NCBI GenBank assembly: GCA_034008185.1
Contig: CM067089.1
Span: 25,082,213 to 25,146,212, forward strand
DNA: 64,000 nt
DNA from: Gorsachius magnificus
Taxonomy: Eukaryota > Chordata > Aves > Pelecaniformes > Ardeidae
Direction: 5' to 3'
Shown here: positions 50,961 through 63,740 of the stretch, piece after piece
How positions within the stretch are numbered: position 1 is the first letter of the stretch
How the letters are laid out: every line of letters starts with the position of its first letter
Position numbers and translations under genes: made by a program
Notes under the pieces: generated by a model
What the model saw: only the letters and a program-made list of their open reading frames with translations
What the model was told of the DNA's origin: nothing
Database searches by the model: none

Positions 50961-52429
50961 AAAGTTTGAATTTATGGGTTTCCTTTACATTATTTCAACA
51001 CACTCCACCATTTTCCGGGTTTGTGGTTTAACTCTCAGAAATTGGCTGCCAGGTGATTTAGTTATTTTGGCTTTCTAGTTTTATAGTTATTTAATATCAC
51101 AGTGCCAGATACTGAGAAAATGTAGTGTATAGCAGGTATGGGATTTGCAGTCAGACTCTGTCATCAGCAAAACATGGCCATGGGGACGCAATGTGGAAAT
51201 TAAAAGCTAGGCATGCAGAGCAGGAAATACTCCCTCCAACCTTCGTTTTTAATTTATTTAAATACTTTTCCAAAACATTTTTCCTTAGATGCTGCTATGA
51301 ATGTAATGGAGACCTGTTTAATTGGAAAAGAACGTGTGAATAGCGAGCAAGCCATTTCCCTTGAATAATTGCAATTAAGGGAATTTCTAACTTGGTGGCA
51401 GAAACATTGCTCCGATTCTTCTCTTATATTTTATTGTAGGTGGGGGAAGGGGAGGAAATACTGTCCAGAAAATTGTCTGCTCTGTACTACGCATTCTTCG
51501 TGCTTTACAGCTGTGATCTACATCTGCTAATATCCTCTAATTTTGTTTACCTAAGGGTTTTTTCTTTAATACTCTGAAGCGTATTATTCATCGAACTCTG
51601 AGGAACTGAAAGTCATTGCTCAAATGAGTGAACTTAAATGTCACTATAAATACAGCAAGTCAAATATGAATATATGTCAAAATAGTTAAAAATGTGTTAT
51701 AAAAAAGGCTTATGAGTGGTACTAAAAAAATTATTGCAAACTGCGCAGAGCATGAACCAGAAAATGTAAAGTCTTCCTGCCAGTGTAACATGCATACATA
51801 ACTTTGGTCGTGTGAACAGCCTCTTAGTCCATGGGCACAAAATGAGCCTGTAAAGTCTTTGGGGAGGGGGTGGCGGGCGGAAGGAAGGTGCCGCCTGACC
51901 CACTCTGTACAGTACGCAGCAGAACAGGGATCTGATTCTGACTGGGGCTCGAGATGCTACAAATGGTTGACCCTGATCAGTAATGTTCCTTCAAGTTACT
52001 CACGTACGCAAATGCTTACAAAGGTAGTCATGCATAATTATTATGTGATATTACCCCGTGTTTTCTAGTTGAGACATAGTAACGTCTAATAAAGACCATT
52101 GTTGTGTTTGCATGCAAAGCTTGCAAAGTATTTGCTTTCGAGAGGCAGGTGAATAATTGCTCTTAAATTTTCTTCTGTTGAATAAAGTAGGGCTGCTTTT
52201 TTGTCTTCAGTGGAAACATCCTCGTCTTTTATAGGGTTTGGTTCCCCCTCCCAAAAGGAGAGACAAAGCACGCTGTGCCACTGATACTATATCTGGTAAA
52301 AAGAAACTTCTTTTAATTGGCTGTGAAAATAGGCATATTTCTCTAGGATGTTAACAAATATGGATTTCACTGTATAAATGCAAGATAATAATTGTCACTT
52401 CTTCCTCCTCAATACAGCCTACACTAGGA
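50961..52429. other. Unique non-coding DNA
   Basis: Nothing recognised. A GC-rich patch of about 100 bp near 51858-51960 has some CpGs but no exon signature. Confidence 0.6.
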
Positions 52430-53060
52430 CAGCTGGGAATACGCTTAGCTCACACTACATAGCGAAGATTTGTTCTAGCTGCAAAGAAACCAGAGTTAAT
52501 TAATATGAGAAATTTGTTTTGTGTCCCTGGTAAAAAAGGCTGTGCAGGTTGGTATTGTCAGCAAAAGCTGCTTGTCACTTTGACCTGCTCTGTTAAGTGT
52601 TTGATGTGTTTTCTCAGAGTAATCTGTGAATAACATTACATCCAACCAGCAGAGAAACAGAGGGAGCGATAGCAGAATTAATATCTGGAAGCGTTGATAA
52701 TTATATATCAGAATCTAATTTTTAGCACAGAAAATGTGTTAATGACAGAGAAGAAAACAAAACCCACTAGCTTCTCCCAGCAGGATCCAAAGTGTCATTT
52801 ATTATTTCTCAGCTGGATATCTATCAAGTTTATGGGTTAATTTTTCTGTAGACTGTTATTTATGGGTTTTTGTTTGTTTTCAGCCATCATTACTAACAAT
52901 ACGGTTAATAGCAATCATTTGTTATCCGGCACCAGCGGTGATGCTTCAGATGCGAGCAGTGAACTGAGAATACTCATTTGGTAGCTGAATAAGGCTTTGA
53001 CAGGGCCCATTTATAACAAGCTCATTCTATAATGTCCAGCCTATTAATAAAATTTTGTTG
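52430..53060. promoter_or_regulatory. Candidate conserved non-coding block
   Basis: Long balanced sequence with TTAATTAATATGAG, TTAATATC and CATTTATTATTTC motifs and a CpG-bearing centre near 52900-52960. The texture is like the 39.8-40.6 kb block. It encloses the possible small exon described separately. Conservation is inferred. Confidence 0.35.
52862..52984 (+). other. Possible small terminal exon or 40-aa ORF, unassigned
   Basis: A strong pyrimidine tract followed by CAG ends at 52883. From 52884 one frame stays open for 33 codons to a TAG at 52982-52984, with Ser/Asn/Thr-rich sequence around LLSGTSGDASDASSELR. Read from an upstream ATG at 52862 the frame totals 40 residues. CpGs are retained inside it (ACGG, TCCGGC, AGCGGT, TGCGAG). 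This fits either a short last coding exon or simply part of a conserved regulatory block. The protein is not recognised, and no partner exon was found in the window. Confidence 0.2.
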
Positions 53061-54659
53061 CTGTCTAATTAGAGATGTCTGATGTGTATAGTAGCACAGC
53101 AAAGAAGACTTTCTTCTGCTGCTTTTCAGTTCTGCTGTATCATACCTGAAACATATCTGAGACCAACGGTTCAGGAAATAAGTGGGGTGTTCCTCTGGGG
53201 TTCTGTCTCTCCTAGTAAGTGAAATGAAATACAAGTTGTATGGCAGGAAGAGCCTGGTCACAACTACAAGCATGTTGGGAGAAGGTTGTTATTTTCATTA
53301 GCTAAGACTGCCCACAAGGCTTGGTGTTTTGTGGTGGTTTTTTTTCTTTCATGTATTTTCTTTTATTGGCTTAATGTTCAAGTTTTATCTAAAAATAACT
53401 AATCAAGTAAATTATATATGTGCTATAACAATTAAATGTATATGTAGACAGAATGTGATTCTTGGGTGTGTCAGAATGTCTTTGAGGAAAGAACTGATGC
53501 CTGAGGGAAGGGGGTGGATGAGAGAAAAAAGCATGGGCCTGAATGTTAGATTATTTTTTTTTTTCTTCATTCTACATCTTTTGAGAAGTGGGGAATCAGC
53601 AGCATTTTCTGAACTTAGCAGTAAGGGGATAGTTAGTAGTAGTATAACTGGGACTGAAAACAGCCTCTTCTAGCCCAGCAACTCCCAGAGTATTTGGAAT
53701 GTGTTGTACGGCTCATATAGCGATCGTAAGTTTGAATGAGAGATCCTACTGGCATAAACATAAACATATCAAAATACTTTGTTAGCAGTGGACTAAATAG
53801 CACATTCACAAAATTATTGTGAGCGAGCGGTTTGTAAGCTGAAACACAATTAGGCAAAAAGATTTATACAAAGACACAGAAGTTGTTTTGTGGGAAGGTT
53901 TTAGTTCTGTAGTGACTGATTTCATGCCAGCTTTATACTTCTGTTCCTAAAATGACCTGTCAGAAACATTCTTGTTCCAGTTTGTTTTTACAGGTAGAGT
54001 CAAGTATATGATAATGATGAAAATGAGTTAATTTCCATTTCATAAAATGCTTTTGCTTGCTTAACTGCCGATTTAGTGATAACATATACTCTTGCACCGT
54101 GCTTCTACTTTACAGTGCAATGGAATGTTTGAAGAACTTTGTCATTTGTAGCTACTGCTGAGGTGATTTTATATATATATATTTTTAAGAAGCAGCACCA
54201 TGTTTTAGCAAGTATCTGGATACCAATTAACAGAAAAATACTAATAGGAGTTATTGCATGCTTAGAATATTGCACTTCTGAACTGAGAAAAGGAAGCAGG
54301 AAAACACTGAAGAATGATTTGGTATCATTTCATTGCTAGGTAACAATTTGTTTCCTTAGTCATCTTTTATATTTTTCCAGTTGAAATTTAAATCTTCGTA
54401 AATTACCTTTTGAATAAAGCCACATCTGGTTTTGCTGTGTTATTTTCCCAGAATCTTGCTTTTAAGACAGCATGTTTTATGCAAGAAAATTAGGTGAGAT
54501 TTAAACTTAAAGTTGCCGTGAAACTGCTGTATGGATTTCAGCTGGCAGAGAATCTGTATAAGCTGGTGAGGGTTTGTTGGTTTTTTTTTCTTTCCCTAAA
54601 CCGCTCTTGACATAGAGCTTATCAACCCTTAATTAGTGATACATTTTCTCCTTGTGATT
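53061..54659. other. Unique non-coding DNA
   Basis: AT-rich. The longest frame is 114 codons (plus, 53329-53673) with TTTT-driven composition. A short AT microsatellite lies near 54169-54182. Confidence 0.6.
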
Positions 54660-55330
54660 TCTATTGATGTTTTGTAGAGCTGAAGATGAATTGAGCCTCA
54701 ACCTGACTAGAGTACGAATTGTTTTAGAAAATTCAGCAAACATCTCTCTCTCCAGCCCCCCCCTGCCCCCGTCTGTCTCTCTCTTTCTCTATTCCTCCCG
54801 ATAGGAAAGGTGAAAAGCTGCACGATAGAAATCAGGTTCAGTATTAGTGGTTTTGCTTGCCTGTGCAATAGAAAACGACAAGCGTCAGGGCCTCAGTCAG
54901 CAGATCAGGGAGACGCAGATGGGAGGCGAAAAGCTCCCCCGTGGCAGCAGCCTTGCTTGGATGTGATTGTGAGAGCCAGGATGAAGTCAGCACTGACAAA
55001 GTGTGTGGATTGATGGATGGACAAAGCTGGGAACTGGATGTGAGAATGGATGAGGGCAGAGGGGGAATTTAACACAGACAAACAGAATGAAAGACAGAGA
55101 GGAATTGCCTGCTAAAGTATTCCAGCACTCAGAGCCCACAGCAATTTACTTACTGCTAACCGAACACAGGAGGATTCTTTGCATCTTTGCAGATTTTCTT
55201 AAAATATATGACGAAACCAAGCAGCAGCAGAAGCTAACAAATTCCTGTTAGTGCTTTTTATTGCCGTCTCTCTCTCCTTGTCTCGAGATTCACTCACACT
55301 CAGTTAATTCGAACTGAGCACTTGATTATT
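54660..55330. promoter_or_regulatory. Candidate conserved block with pyrimidine tract
   Basis: It starts near a TTGTAGAGCTGAAG stretch, contains a pyrimidine-rich segment at about 54741-54800 (two C runs and CT repeats) and then a GC-richer, CpG-bearing segment (54810-55010). A 67-codon plus frame there (54810-55013) has no recognisable motif. The composition would suit a 5' untranslated exon or promoter-like element as well as an enhancer. Nothing decides between these. Confidence 0.3.
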
Positions 55331-57033
55331 TTCAATAAGTTCACACAGTATGCTAGAGCAGAATAAATTTTCTTTCTACAGCCATTATTTTCATGTTTCC
55401 ACTAAATTTACTTTAATCAGTTATTGTTGCTTTTGCTATCGTAAATAAAAAATATTTATTTTCCTTACAAACTGTGCTTCTGCTAGGAGGCACACCTTTG
55501 GATGCTGCATTCAGATGCATGGTAATAATAAACCCATTATGTGCATTTTCTTTTTAAAGAAGAAAAATCAGTTGCTTTCCCACTTGTGTAGTTTCTCAGT
55601 ACCACAATATTATGGTCTGTTTTTTAAGAGAAAGGGACCTGTAGCTTTAGACTACGACCAAGTTTTATTTACGTAAGAGGATCACAAGATGGTTGTTGTA
55701 ATTTCACTGCTTATATAGAAACAGAAAAATCTGAATTACTGTACTGGAGCAAATCAATAGGTCTTAATTTTATCAACTGCTCTAGTTTTAGAAATTTTAA
55801 TATAATTTTGGCAAAGAATGCAACTAAAAATGAAGATTTAGATATGACATAGTGGGCAAAATATTCTCTGCTGGCAACTTTGGGTGGTTGTGTTGGCTCC
55901 AGTGGGATTCCTTTACGTTCAGACACACACTTTGAAGAACGTGATTTGGACCAAGCTATTGCCTCCTCCTTCCCCTCAGCAGGTTATGAAGAAACCGAAT
56001 GCGCTGTGCTAACAAGACACTTCCAAGTAGTGCCCTGATGTGCTTTCAACTGGGGAAAAAAGCAATTGATCAGAGCAAAGAGAAACTGTTCCTCAGTTGT
56101 TGGCTTCGGCTGTACGTTGGAAACAGCTATTTACATAGTAATATAATGCCTTTAATTGAATTTTAACAAAGGCCATTTAGGCTTATGCATGTCAATGAAT
56201 AAATTGCTATTCAGATAATTATAGTATATTGTTTTTAGTGACATGTTTTCCAGAGTGTCCATGAAACACATAACCATCTTTCAACTGGAGAATTTTTTTT
56301 TTTTTTATTAATAGTGTCTCCAGACATTTCCAGGGAATTAGTTTGGACTTGGAAAGAGTCATGGAAGTTATGTGGGGAAAAACCTAGTATTGTTCATGTT
56401 GTACGATATATTTGCTAATCTGTTTTTGAAGCCTGTGGCCACGTACAGTGGTTTCAGGATGTGGACACTGAATGCATTGGGAATGTCTCGGGAAGGCATG
56501 GGAACTGCTGTCTCTGTCATATTCTACCTTACCCTGTACAGTCTTTTTGAGGACTCTTTAAATCAGGTAGAGTAAAAACTGACCAAAGGAGGAGATATCC
56601 CTTATGCAGTGTATACTTAGAAATTTCTTTCTGGAAAGAGAGGAAGCAACTGGATAAGCTTTGTCTTTTAGAGCGTTTTGGTTAGGAAAGGTATGATTAT
56701 CAAAGATGACAAATATGGGTGCTGTTCTTAGTGCAAGTTCTTTTGCATTTATTTAGTTTGTTTTTAGAAGTAATTTGACTAGCATCAGGAGATGATTTGC
56801 TGCATCCTCTGTTCTTGCAAAGAAGCAATGCTGTGTGAGGGTACCCTGGGAAAGGGGATTTAATCTTGGTCTGGTATGAAGTGGAGTTCTATGGAAGAAA
56901 AATCCAGAATGCTGAACTGCAGTTTCTCCACTTGTATTCTTCCTTTTTCCTTAGATTTTTGTATTGAGAATGAAAGTCAAAATTAAGATCCTGTAATTCC
57001 ATGTCATGTGTCCTGGCTGTTTAGATGTGTGGT
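55331..57033. other. Unique non-coding DNA
   Basis: No recognised gene or element. Frames are at most 71 codons. A T run lies near 56295-56306. Confidence 0.6.
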
Positions 57034-57180
57034 GTTTTTATATATATAAAGATAATATATAAAAAAATATAAAATATATGTATAAAAATACATATAAAAT
57101 AAACATTAAAAAAACCCCTTTGTGTGTATATATATATACAGACACATATATGTGTATGTGTATATATATATAAAAAAAAA
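57034..57180. repeat. Compound TA/TG/A-rich microsatellite region
   Basis: Some 145 bp of interleaved TA, GTGT and A-rich units, including several TATATATA runs and a CACATATATGTG palindrome near 57143-57154. A long low-complexity region, probably polymorphic in length. Confidence 0.85.
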
Positions 57181-60100
57181 CCCTATAATATAACACAGTA
57201 GGGTTCTTACTGTTCTGGGAAAGTTCTTTTGCAAGTGTGTCAGGTCAAATATAACTGTACATACAGCTATATGCAGCTCTGATATAAGTCCCTTATGCCT
57301 TCTCAGGAGCGGCCCCTGTGGTATGATGTATGAGAAGAGAACATTAATTCATCTGCTAGAGAGCATTTCTGATAAGCATGTAAATAAAAAGTACTGCCAA
57401 TCATTTACATAGGTAAGTGTGATTAGAGACCTGTCCTTCTCAGTGTAACAGTATTTTTGAGGGTCTACTTGAGTTATTTCATCGAGATGGATTTTGTCAT
57501 GGTGTCTTTTTAATGTAGATTGAAGAATCAGTAATTTCTATGTTGAACGTGGATGCATATAACACATATGATGTTTGCAGCAAATTTTTGGCATCTTTCA
57601 CATTTTGCTTTATTTTTCTATACCTCTGTATTTCTGTAGATACAGGGATATGATTTTTGTCAGTGCTACTAGTGGGAAGTACTAAATAGAGTGCATTGGC
57701 CCTGCGTTCACTGTACTCTTCAGTCATCTTTTTTTGTAGTCATCCCACTTAGGTGTCAGCATTAACTGTTAAAGCTAAACTGATGGCACAGACTGATCTT
57801 TCTGTTGTGCTTAGCTGAGGAGACACCAAGAAAAATGTCCAGTTCTTTTATAAAAATAGATCATTTGCTGCTTTCGGAGTAAGTACCAAAATGCTTTGTT
57901 CACATTCTAGAAAGCTGTTAAGTACGTTTTAATAAACTTTTCTTTAGTAAATTTGTTATGCTCTTGGAAAACTAGTGTAGTGATGTACCATGGTCATTCA
58001 CAGGCAATGTGAAAAGATGGTTTTATTCATCCTCTTCCATACTGTCTTGTAGAATCTTCTATTGCTATGCTAGGCACTAAAGTACACAGGAGTTTTGGGC
58101 ATCTTCAAAATAGACTTCTCCATAGAGTGAAAGATCCTTGATGTTTGACTGCCTTTGACAAATCTGTAGCTATTTTATAGGTAACTCAGTAATCCTTCAC
58201 CATGTTAGTTCCTGATTTAAAATAGTGAAATACCTCTCTGATTCCTAAGGAGGAACTTACTGATGGCCAAATCTCTTGGCTTTGTAGTTAATGTGCTGCA
58301 AATTTCCCCTTGTAGTTAAGGGGTTACTTTTGGGCCTGGTCATCTGGGTGTGCATTCAGTCATAATTGTTACATATGTGAATTCATGGAGATTTTGCTTT
58401 GTTAATTTGGCTGAAGTGGAATTTATGCCCCCCAGGTTTGATATTTAAATTCAAGTATAGGAAAGTAAGAGGAAAAAAAAGAGGGACACTGCTACTCGAC
58501 TTCTGTAGCAGTGATCATTTTCATATTATATGTTGGAAATTTTTATCATCTTGTTGATTTTTAAAAAAAAAATCTTTAGGCACTGCAAATAAGTAGAGAC
58601 AAATGAGTCCCTTTTTATTGAAATTTTTACATTTATTATGTAACCCATTTGATAGCCTCTACTGCTTACCTTAATTTTTATAAACAGTAATGTCAGTAGC
58701 ATATTTCCTAAACGTAAGAAGAAAGCAAATCTGTTTATAATAAATCTTAGTGTGGTATGTGTGCTATCATTTCCTTCATTTGACCTTGGTGGAGCAGGCT
58801 GATGGGGCAGTGAAAAGTATGATATGAAAAATGAGTGAACAGAGCGAGGTGAGCAGTGAATCAGTCTTGTGTGTGATTAGCTGTGAAAATCTCACAAACA
58901 TGACTCTGAGTCACTTTTCTTCTTTCTTTCTCGCCTGTTTCTCTCTCAAAGGTGTTTCCTTTCTGTGTATATTAGTCATTTAGAAGTTTAACTAACAGAA
59001 CAGAGGCTCTGTTTTAATACTAGTTGTCGTTTAATGGTTTTAGGTGATGAGAATGCTAAGGACAGCGTGTCTGAGGGTTCACTATAGAAAATCACGGCCC
59101 ATTTAAATTTGTATAGATCTATTGCTAAACAGTAGTAGCAGTCATTGCATCACGTTTAGAGACATGAATGTGACACTGATTTCAACATGGTACTGCAAAT
59201 CTGCAATTAGAACTATAGATTCTGTGACTCATCATTGAGATCTCATTTTGCCATGTCAAATACTGTAAAAACAGAATTCCATTACAGTAAAACAAATCTC
59301 ATTTGAAGTATGCATATAGGCTGTGCAAGTCTGACTTGTCAGAGACACATTTTATTTTCTTGGCTTGTTCTATTTTGTTTTTTTTTCTGGGTGGTGTGTT
59401 TAAAATCCAGCTGTGTGAGTGGTCGTGATTAGATTTCCAAACTAGAACAGAGACGACTTTAAATTTGGGGGTGGTCTTGTCCATATGGAAATTGTAAACC
59501 TTCAAAGATGGCTGAATAGTTTTGTCTGTGTTGATGAATACTGTATAGTCTCTGATATTGCATTGAATATTGCAGCAGTTCCAAACTGATACCATGACTA
59601 AACAATATTGTGAGATACTTAGGAATTATTCCTTGTATAAAGCCATCTGATATGTTTTTATATATGTAGATGAATTCTCATCTTCTTTTGGCTTTGTATG
59701 AAACTCAAAAAATTAATGCTTTTTTTTCAGATTTTTGGCACTGGACTTAGGGCACTTTTGTATCTTCTTGTATCAATATGAGAAAATCGGATTGACTGAT
59801 TGACTGCTTAACTAATGCTGGTGCAGTTCCTTTTTCTCTGAGGACTGTTAGTTCCAACTCTGCCCTTACGAGTACGACTTGAGTGCACGCCTGTAGATGG
59901 TGTTTATGACTGTTCTAGCTGAGGGGGACCACTGTGGTTTTCTTTGTTGGTCCTGGAGCAGGTATTGGAGACCACCTGAGCAAATGTTTGCTTAAAGGTG
60001 CTTTTGTCTGCCTGACTCTACCAGCTTGGGGTTGAGATTTTTGAGGGATCTCAGGATTCTCAGCTGCTTCCTTCTGGAGATATGGTAGCAGGTAAGGCAG

Positions 60101-62027
60101 GTAAATAAAGGCCTTTATTCACAAGCATTTGAAAAGAAAAGATCTTATTCCTTTGAATGTCGTATGTGTGTTTGTGGGGTTATTTTTTCTTTCCAGGCAG
60201 TCCATTGTCTACATCAATATTATTCCTGAAATTTAAAAATTATCTCCCATTTAGAAATTCCAATTTAGAAAAAGTGCATCCTCTGAACCCATCTCTGCCC
60301 TGGTTTCTGCATAGTATACAAACACTGGCACATTTACCAGGTTGCATGAGTGTTTCTCCTCACCCTGACTGATAAAATCACACTGGTGAAGGTGTTGGTG
60401 TCAGGTGTGTATTATCCCCTTTAGGGAGCTGGTTGTACATTGACCCATTGAAAGTACTTCTGGCAACATAAGGTGTGTTTCCAACTCTTTCAGGTGTGGT
60501 AAGACCAAGAGCACCTTTCTTTCCATATATTTTGGGTAGTTTTTGGAAGATGGTGATCCATACCAAAACCAAATCTGTTTTCACTCTTAGGGTGTACACT
60601 AGGACTCTGACAAACAGTAATGGAGATAGCCATTTTATGAAGGGCATTATAAACCGTAAGTGATAACTGACTGGATATTACAATGCTTACTAACTGTTGA
60701 ACCCATTTAGTGAATAGGAATATGTTAGCTTCTAGTATCTTTATACCACAGTTATACACTTTTAAAAAAGAAATCCTGTAATCTCACTGGCTTGATTGCT
60801 CTAAGGGACACGTGGTTATACCCAGGAAAAATCATGTCTCTTTAATCTCCTAAAAATGGGGGAGTTGGTAATGGAACTGTTTACCGTTAAGGTTGCCAAA
60901 TATATAGGATTCATCTGGAGGCCTGAGTTTTTTATTCTGGTAGCTCTTCTTCTGTATAACATCTTCCTTGTTCAGGTATTAATGTATGTGCTTTTTCCTA
61001 TAGAAAAACAACTTTTTTTAGGTTGTGTTTATGCACAGTGAGCATGAATACATTTTTTTATATTGGCTTGAATTTCAGCCTGACGTATCACCTCATTAGC
61101 AGCTTCTGTTTTAGAAAATATTGAAAGACCTGTCTTGGGGGGCACAGAAATTCATTTTTCAGCCATTAACCTGCATTATTAACAGTCTCAAATAGGTCCA
61201 TAAGTGAAGGTATTTATAAATTATACTTTGATTGAAATATAACACTTTTTACTCTTCTGGCACAACTCAAGTGTAATAGTGGATATAATTTGTTATTTTC
61301 TGGTAACTCAAGTAGGTGGAAGTGTATTTGAAGAAGGAAGGGTATTTTTACTAAGGCCCTATACTAAACTAAAGCCCTTTTTTTGCCTTCTCATCTCTCC
61401 TTCTTTTTCCCTACCCTCCCAGCCCTCCTCCCACCTAAAATCCCACCTGTCCCTTGCGAAGGCTTTTTAGCATCTCTGCTAATGAGCTGATGCTGTCAAA
61501 TTCATCTTTTTCTAGAGAGATGCAGAATCTGTTCTCCTGAGGTGAAATATCAGGGCTTTCAGACTGTATTCTTCTTGTAAAATATAACCTAGATCCTTTA
61601 TGATGAAATAGGCACTTTAGAGGCACCTGGGCTTATCTTTCAGTTTTTCTGCTCAGCTCTGTTATGTACAAAGGTCTTTTTCTAGGTGACATATCATGTT
61701 GTATTCCAAAGTACACTTTCTTTTAATTTACAACTTAATTTTCAACCTAATTCAGAAGATTGATACTATAATGCTATTTGCAGAAGTATTGAAATGTCAG
61801 TAAGTTTTATTGTAGTAATAAAGAGAATTCCATATATCACGCACTCTATAGGGATCCTTGCTTTTTGCATAGATCTTCATAGCAACAACCAGTGGCTAAA
61901 TGCTGGCAATCATTAATTTTTAAAGAAGACATGGTTATGATGAGTTGAGAAATTAAGACCATAGTGATGAATGAACTTTAATTTTTGACACTTTTTGTTA
62001 GAGTCTAAGAGGAGACAGAGGTAGATT
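57181..62027. other. Gene-free AT-rich DNA
   Basis: Almost 5 kb without a recognised gene, RNA or repeat. Open frames reach at most 98 codons. A pyrimidine-rich stretch lies near 61379-61455. Confidence 0.6.
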
Positions 62028-62047
62028 GGGGGGGTTGGGGGGGGGGG
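62028..62047. repeat. G run, possible G-quadruplex
   Basis: G7, TT, then G11. Four or more G triplets fit within 20 nt, so the plus strand could form a G-quadruplex. It may equally be a mononucleotide slippage product. Confidence 0.75.
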
Positions 62048-62059
62048 TGTGAAGAAAAA

Positions 62060-62560
62060 AAAATGGCCCAAATCCCAGGTTCCTAATACTTAAAATACAG
62101 TCTGCTCGTAAAACATTTCAGTCAGGGAGAGGCCATCTTCGAGCTTCTCTTAACAAATGGGTATCAGTGGTCCATGAAATAATCAATGTCGATAATCCAT
62201 CCTAGGGTCTGCCAATATGTTAATGGCTCTGCCGCATCGTTATTGCTACAAGGCCATAAATCATTTCCGTACCAGAATGCTTAGCAGTCGAGGACTCAAA
62301 CCCCTAGCCTGGAATAAAATGCTGTCTCTTAACAATTAATGTCTAAACATTTTGCAGCTTTGTGCCTTGATTGTTTTCAGATGCTAAAAAAGTAAGTAGG
62401 ACAGATTGTAAATCAATACAACAATAAGACGAAGTGTTTTAATAATAGAAAGACTCGAAGTAAATCATAGTTCTGTGTTTATTATTGCTTTGGAGGTTAT
62501 AAATAAACAGTACCAACTGGTAAAGGTTTAGTTAACAGGGAAAAATAAGTCTGGTATTGA
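62060..62560. promoter_or_regulatory. Candidate conserved non-coding element
   Basis: Dense mixed-composition sequence with CpGs (CATCTTCGAGC, AATGTCGATAATCC, TGCCGCATCGTTATTGC, GCAGTCGAGGAC) and TAAT/ATTA sites, ending in an AT-rich tail with ATAAATAAACAG. Coding frames are absent. Together with 39830-40640 this is one of the two most enhancer-like stretches in the window. Conservation is inferred, not aligned. Confidence 0.4.
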
Positions 62561-63405
62561 CATTTTGGGCATACGTTACATTACGTTTTCACTCCAGAAG
62601 GTAAAGGAGATGGAGGTTAGCCTTGTAATTTCTATTTTTAAAATGGGAGAACAGAAGCTAAGCAGTGCTTGTATCTTTGAATTGTCCTCCAGTAGGAAGA
62701 AGGTCTTTTCTACTCTGCCCAGCAATACATCAGTGATCTGACTCTGCGTCTGGAGGACACCAGCACACAGCCACTGGTACGAACGGCTCTGCTGAGCCGC
62801 CAGCAATCACAAGGGGGTCCTATTTAGAAAACAGACTTGGATCAAACCAATCTGACTTAGGTTAGTTTATGTCAATTTAGTTTGCTGTTAAAGGCAATGT
62901 AAAATGTGATGGTAAGTCATTAACTCTATATTGTATAGACACAGCTTATTTGTGCTGATTACTGTCTCTCGTTCTTCAGTTGTGCACTAGGCTGCGTTTC
63001 GGCGGGATGGTAACCAGTGAGTAAACGACAGTCCCAGTGTGAACCTTTCTGTGCGGAGGGAGGGAGGGTATGTGTGCCCTTCTCTCTACTTCTGCGCTAT
63101 CTCTGTGTTGAGACAAGGAATTATATATGCCCTTTCTATTCCAAACATTAATACTGTTTTATGTGCTCATTTTTAACTAATGAAAAGGGAACTTAACATA
63201 CTGTTGTTTAACTACAAACATATTAATTATCACAAGTATGCCGAGTTTATGTAGAGTAATGTTAATGACTATCCATCAGGTGGTGAACCATTTTCATCTG
63301 CAGGTAAAACCACTATTTATAAATAAGCTCTTAATGAGCTCAGTATATTCTTTCCAGTTTTGATCTATTCATATCCTAACATCTCATTTCACACAGAACT
63401 AAGTT

Positions 63406-63450
63406 AGTCCCATGTACATCTGTATGCAGTCCCATGTATACATCTGTACA
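63406..63450. repeat. Imperfect tandem duplication, about 22-bp unit
   Basis: The unit at 63406-63427 is repeated at 63428-63450 with a TA insertion and terminal changes. Each unit begins AGTCCCATGTA. Probably a replication-slippage duplication. Confidence 0.8.
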
Positions 63451-63729
63451 CACCCTATCTTCATGTTAGGAGAAGGATGACTAAAGCAAGGTGCATTTAG
63501 TTTGAGTATTGAAAGTAGCCTAACTCGTCAACCTCATTAAGGTCTTACGATTATTTTTGTACTATTTTTGTAATTTTTTATTTTGATGCTTATTTGCCAG
63601 GAATGACATTTCGGCTGAGGTAAAGGTTTTGAAGTTAACATTTTACATGGTAATATTGATCCAACCAACCCTACGTGTTGTATTTACATAATGTATTGTT
63701 CAGGGCCAGTTTGTTACCTTAAAAACACT

Positions 63730-63740
63730 CCCCCCCCCCC
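63730..63740. repeat. Poly-C run (11 nt)
   Basis: Eleven consecutive C residues. A mononucleotide repeat, and a common site of sequencing length error. Confidence 0.9.

Noticed and set aside
51017..51052. Second possible LTR relic (TTTGTGGTTTAACTCTCAG...)
   Set aside because: It shares only the TGTGGTTTAAC start. The right-hand end of the LTR is not recognisable, and no flanking direct repeat is found.
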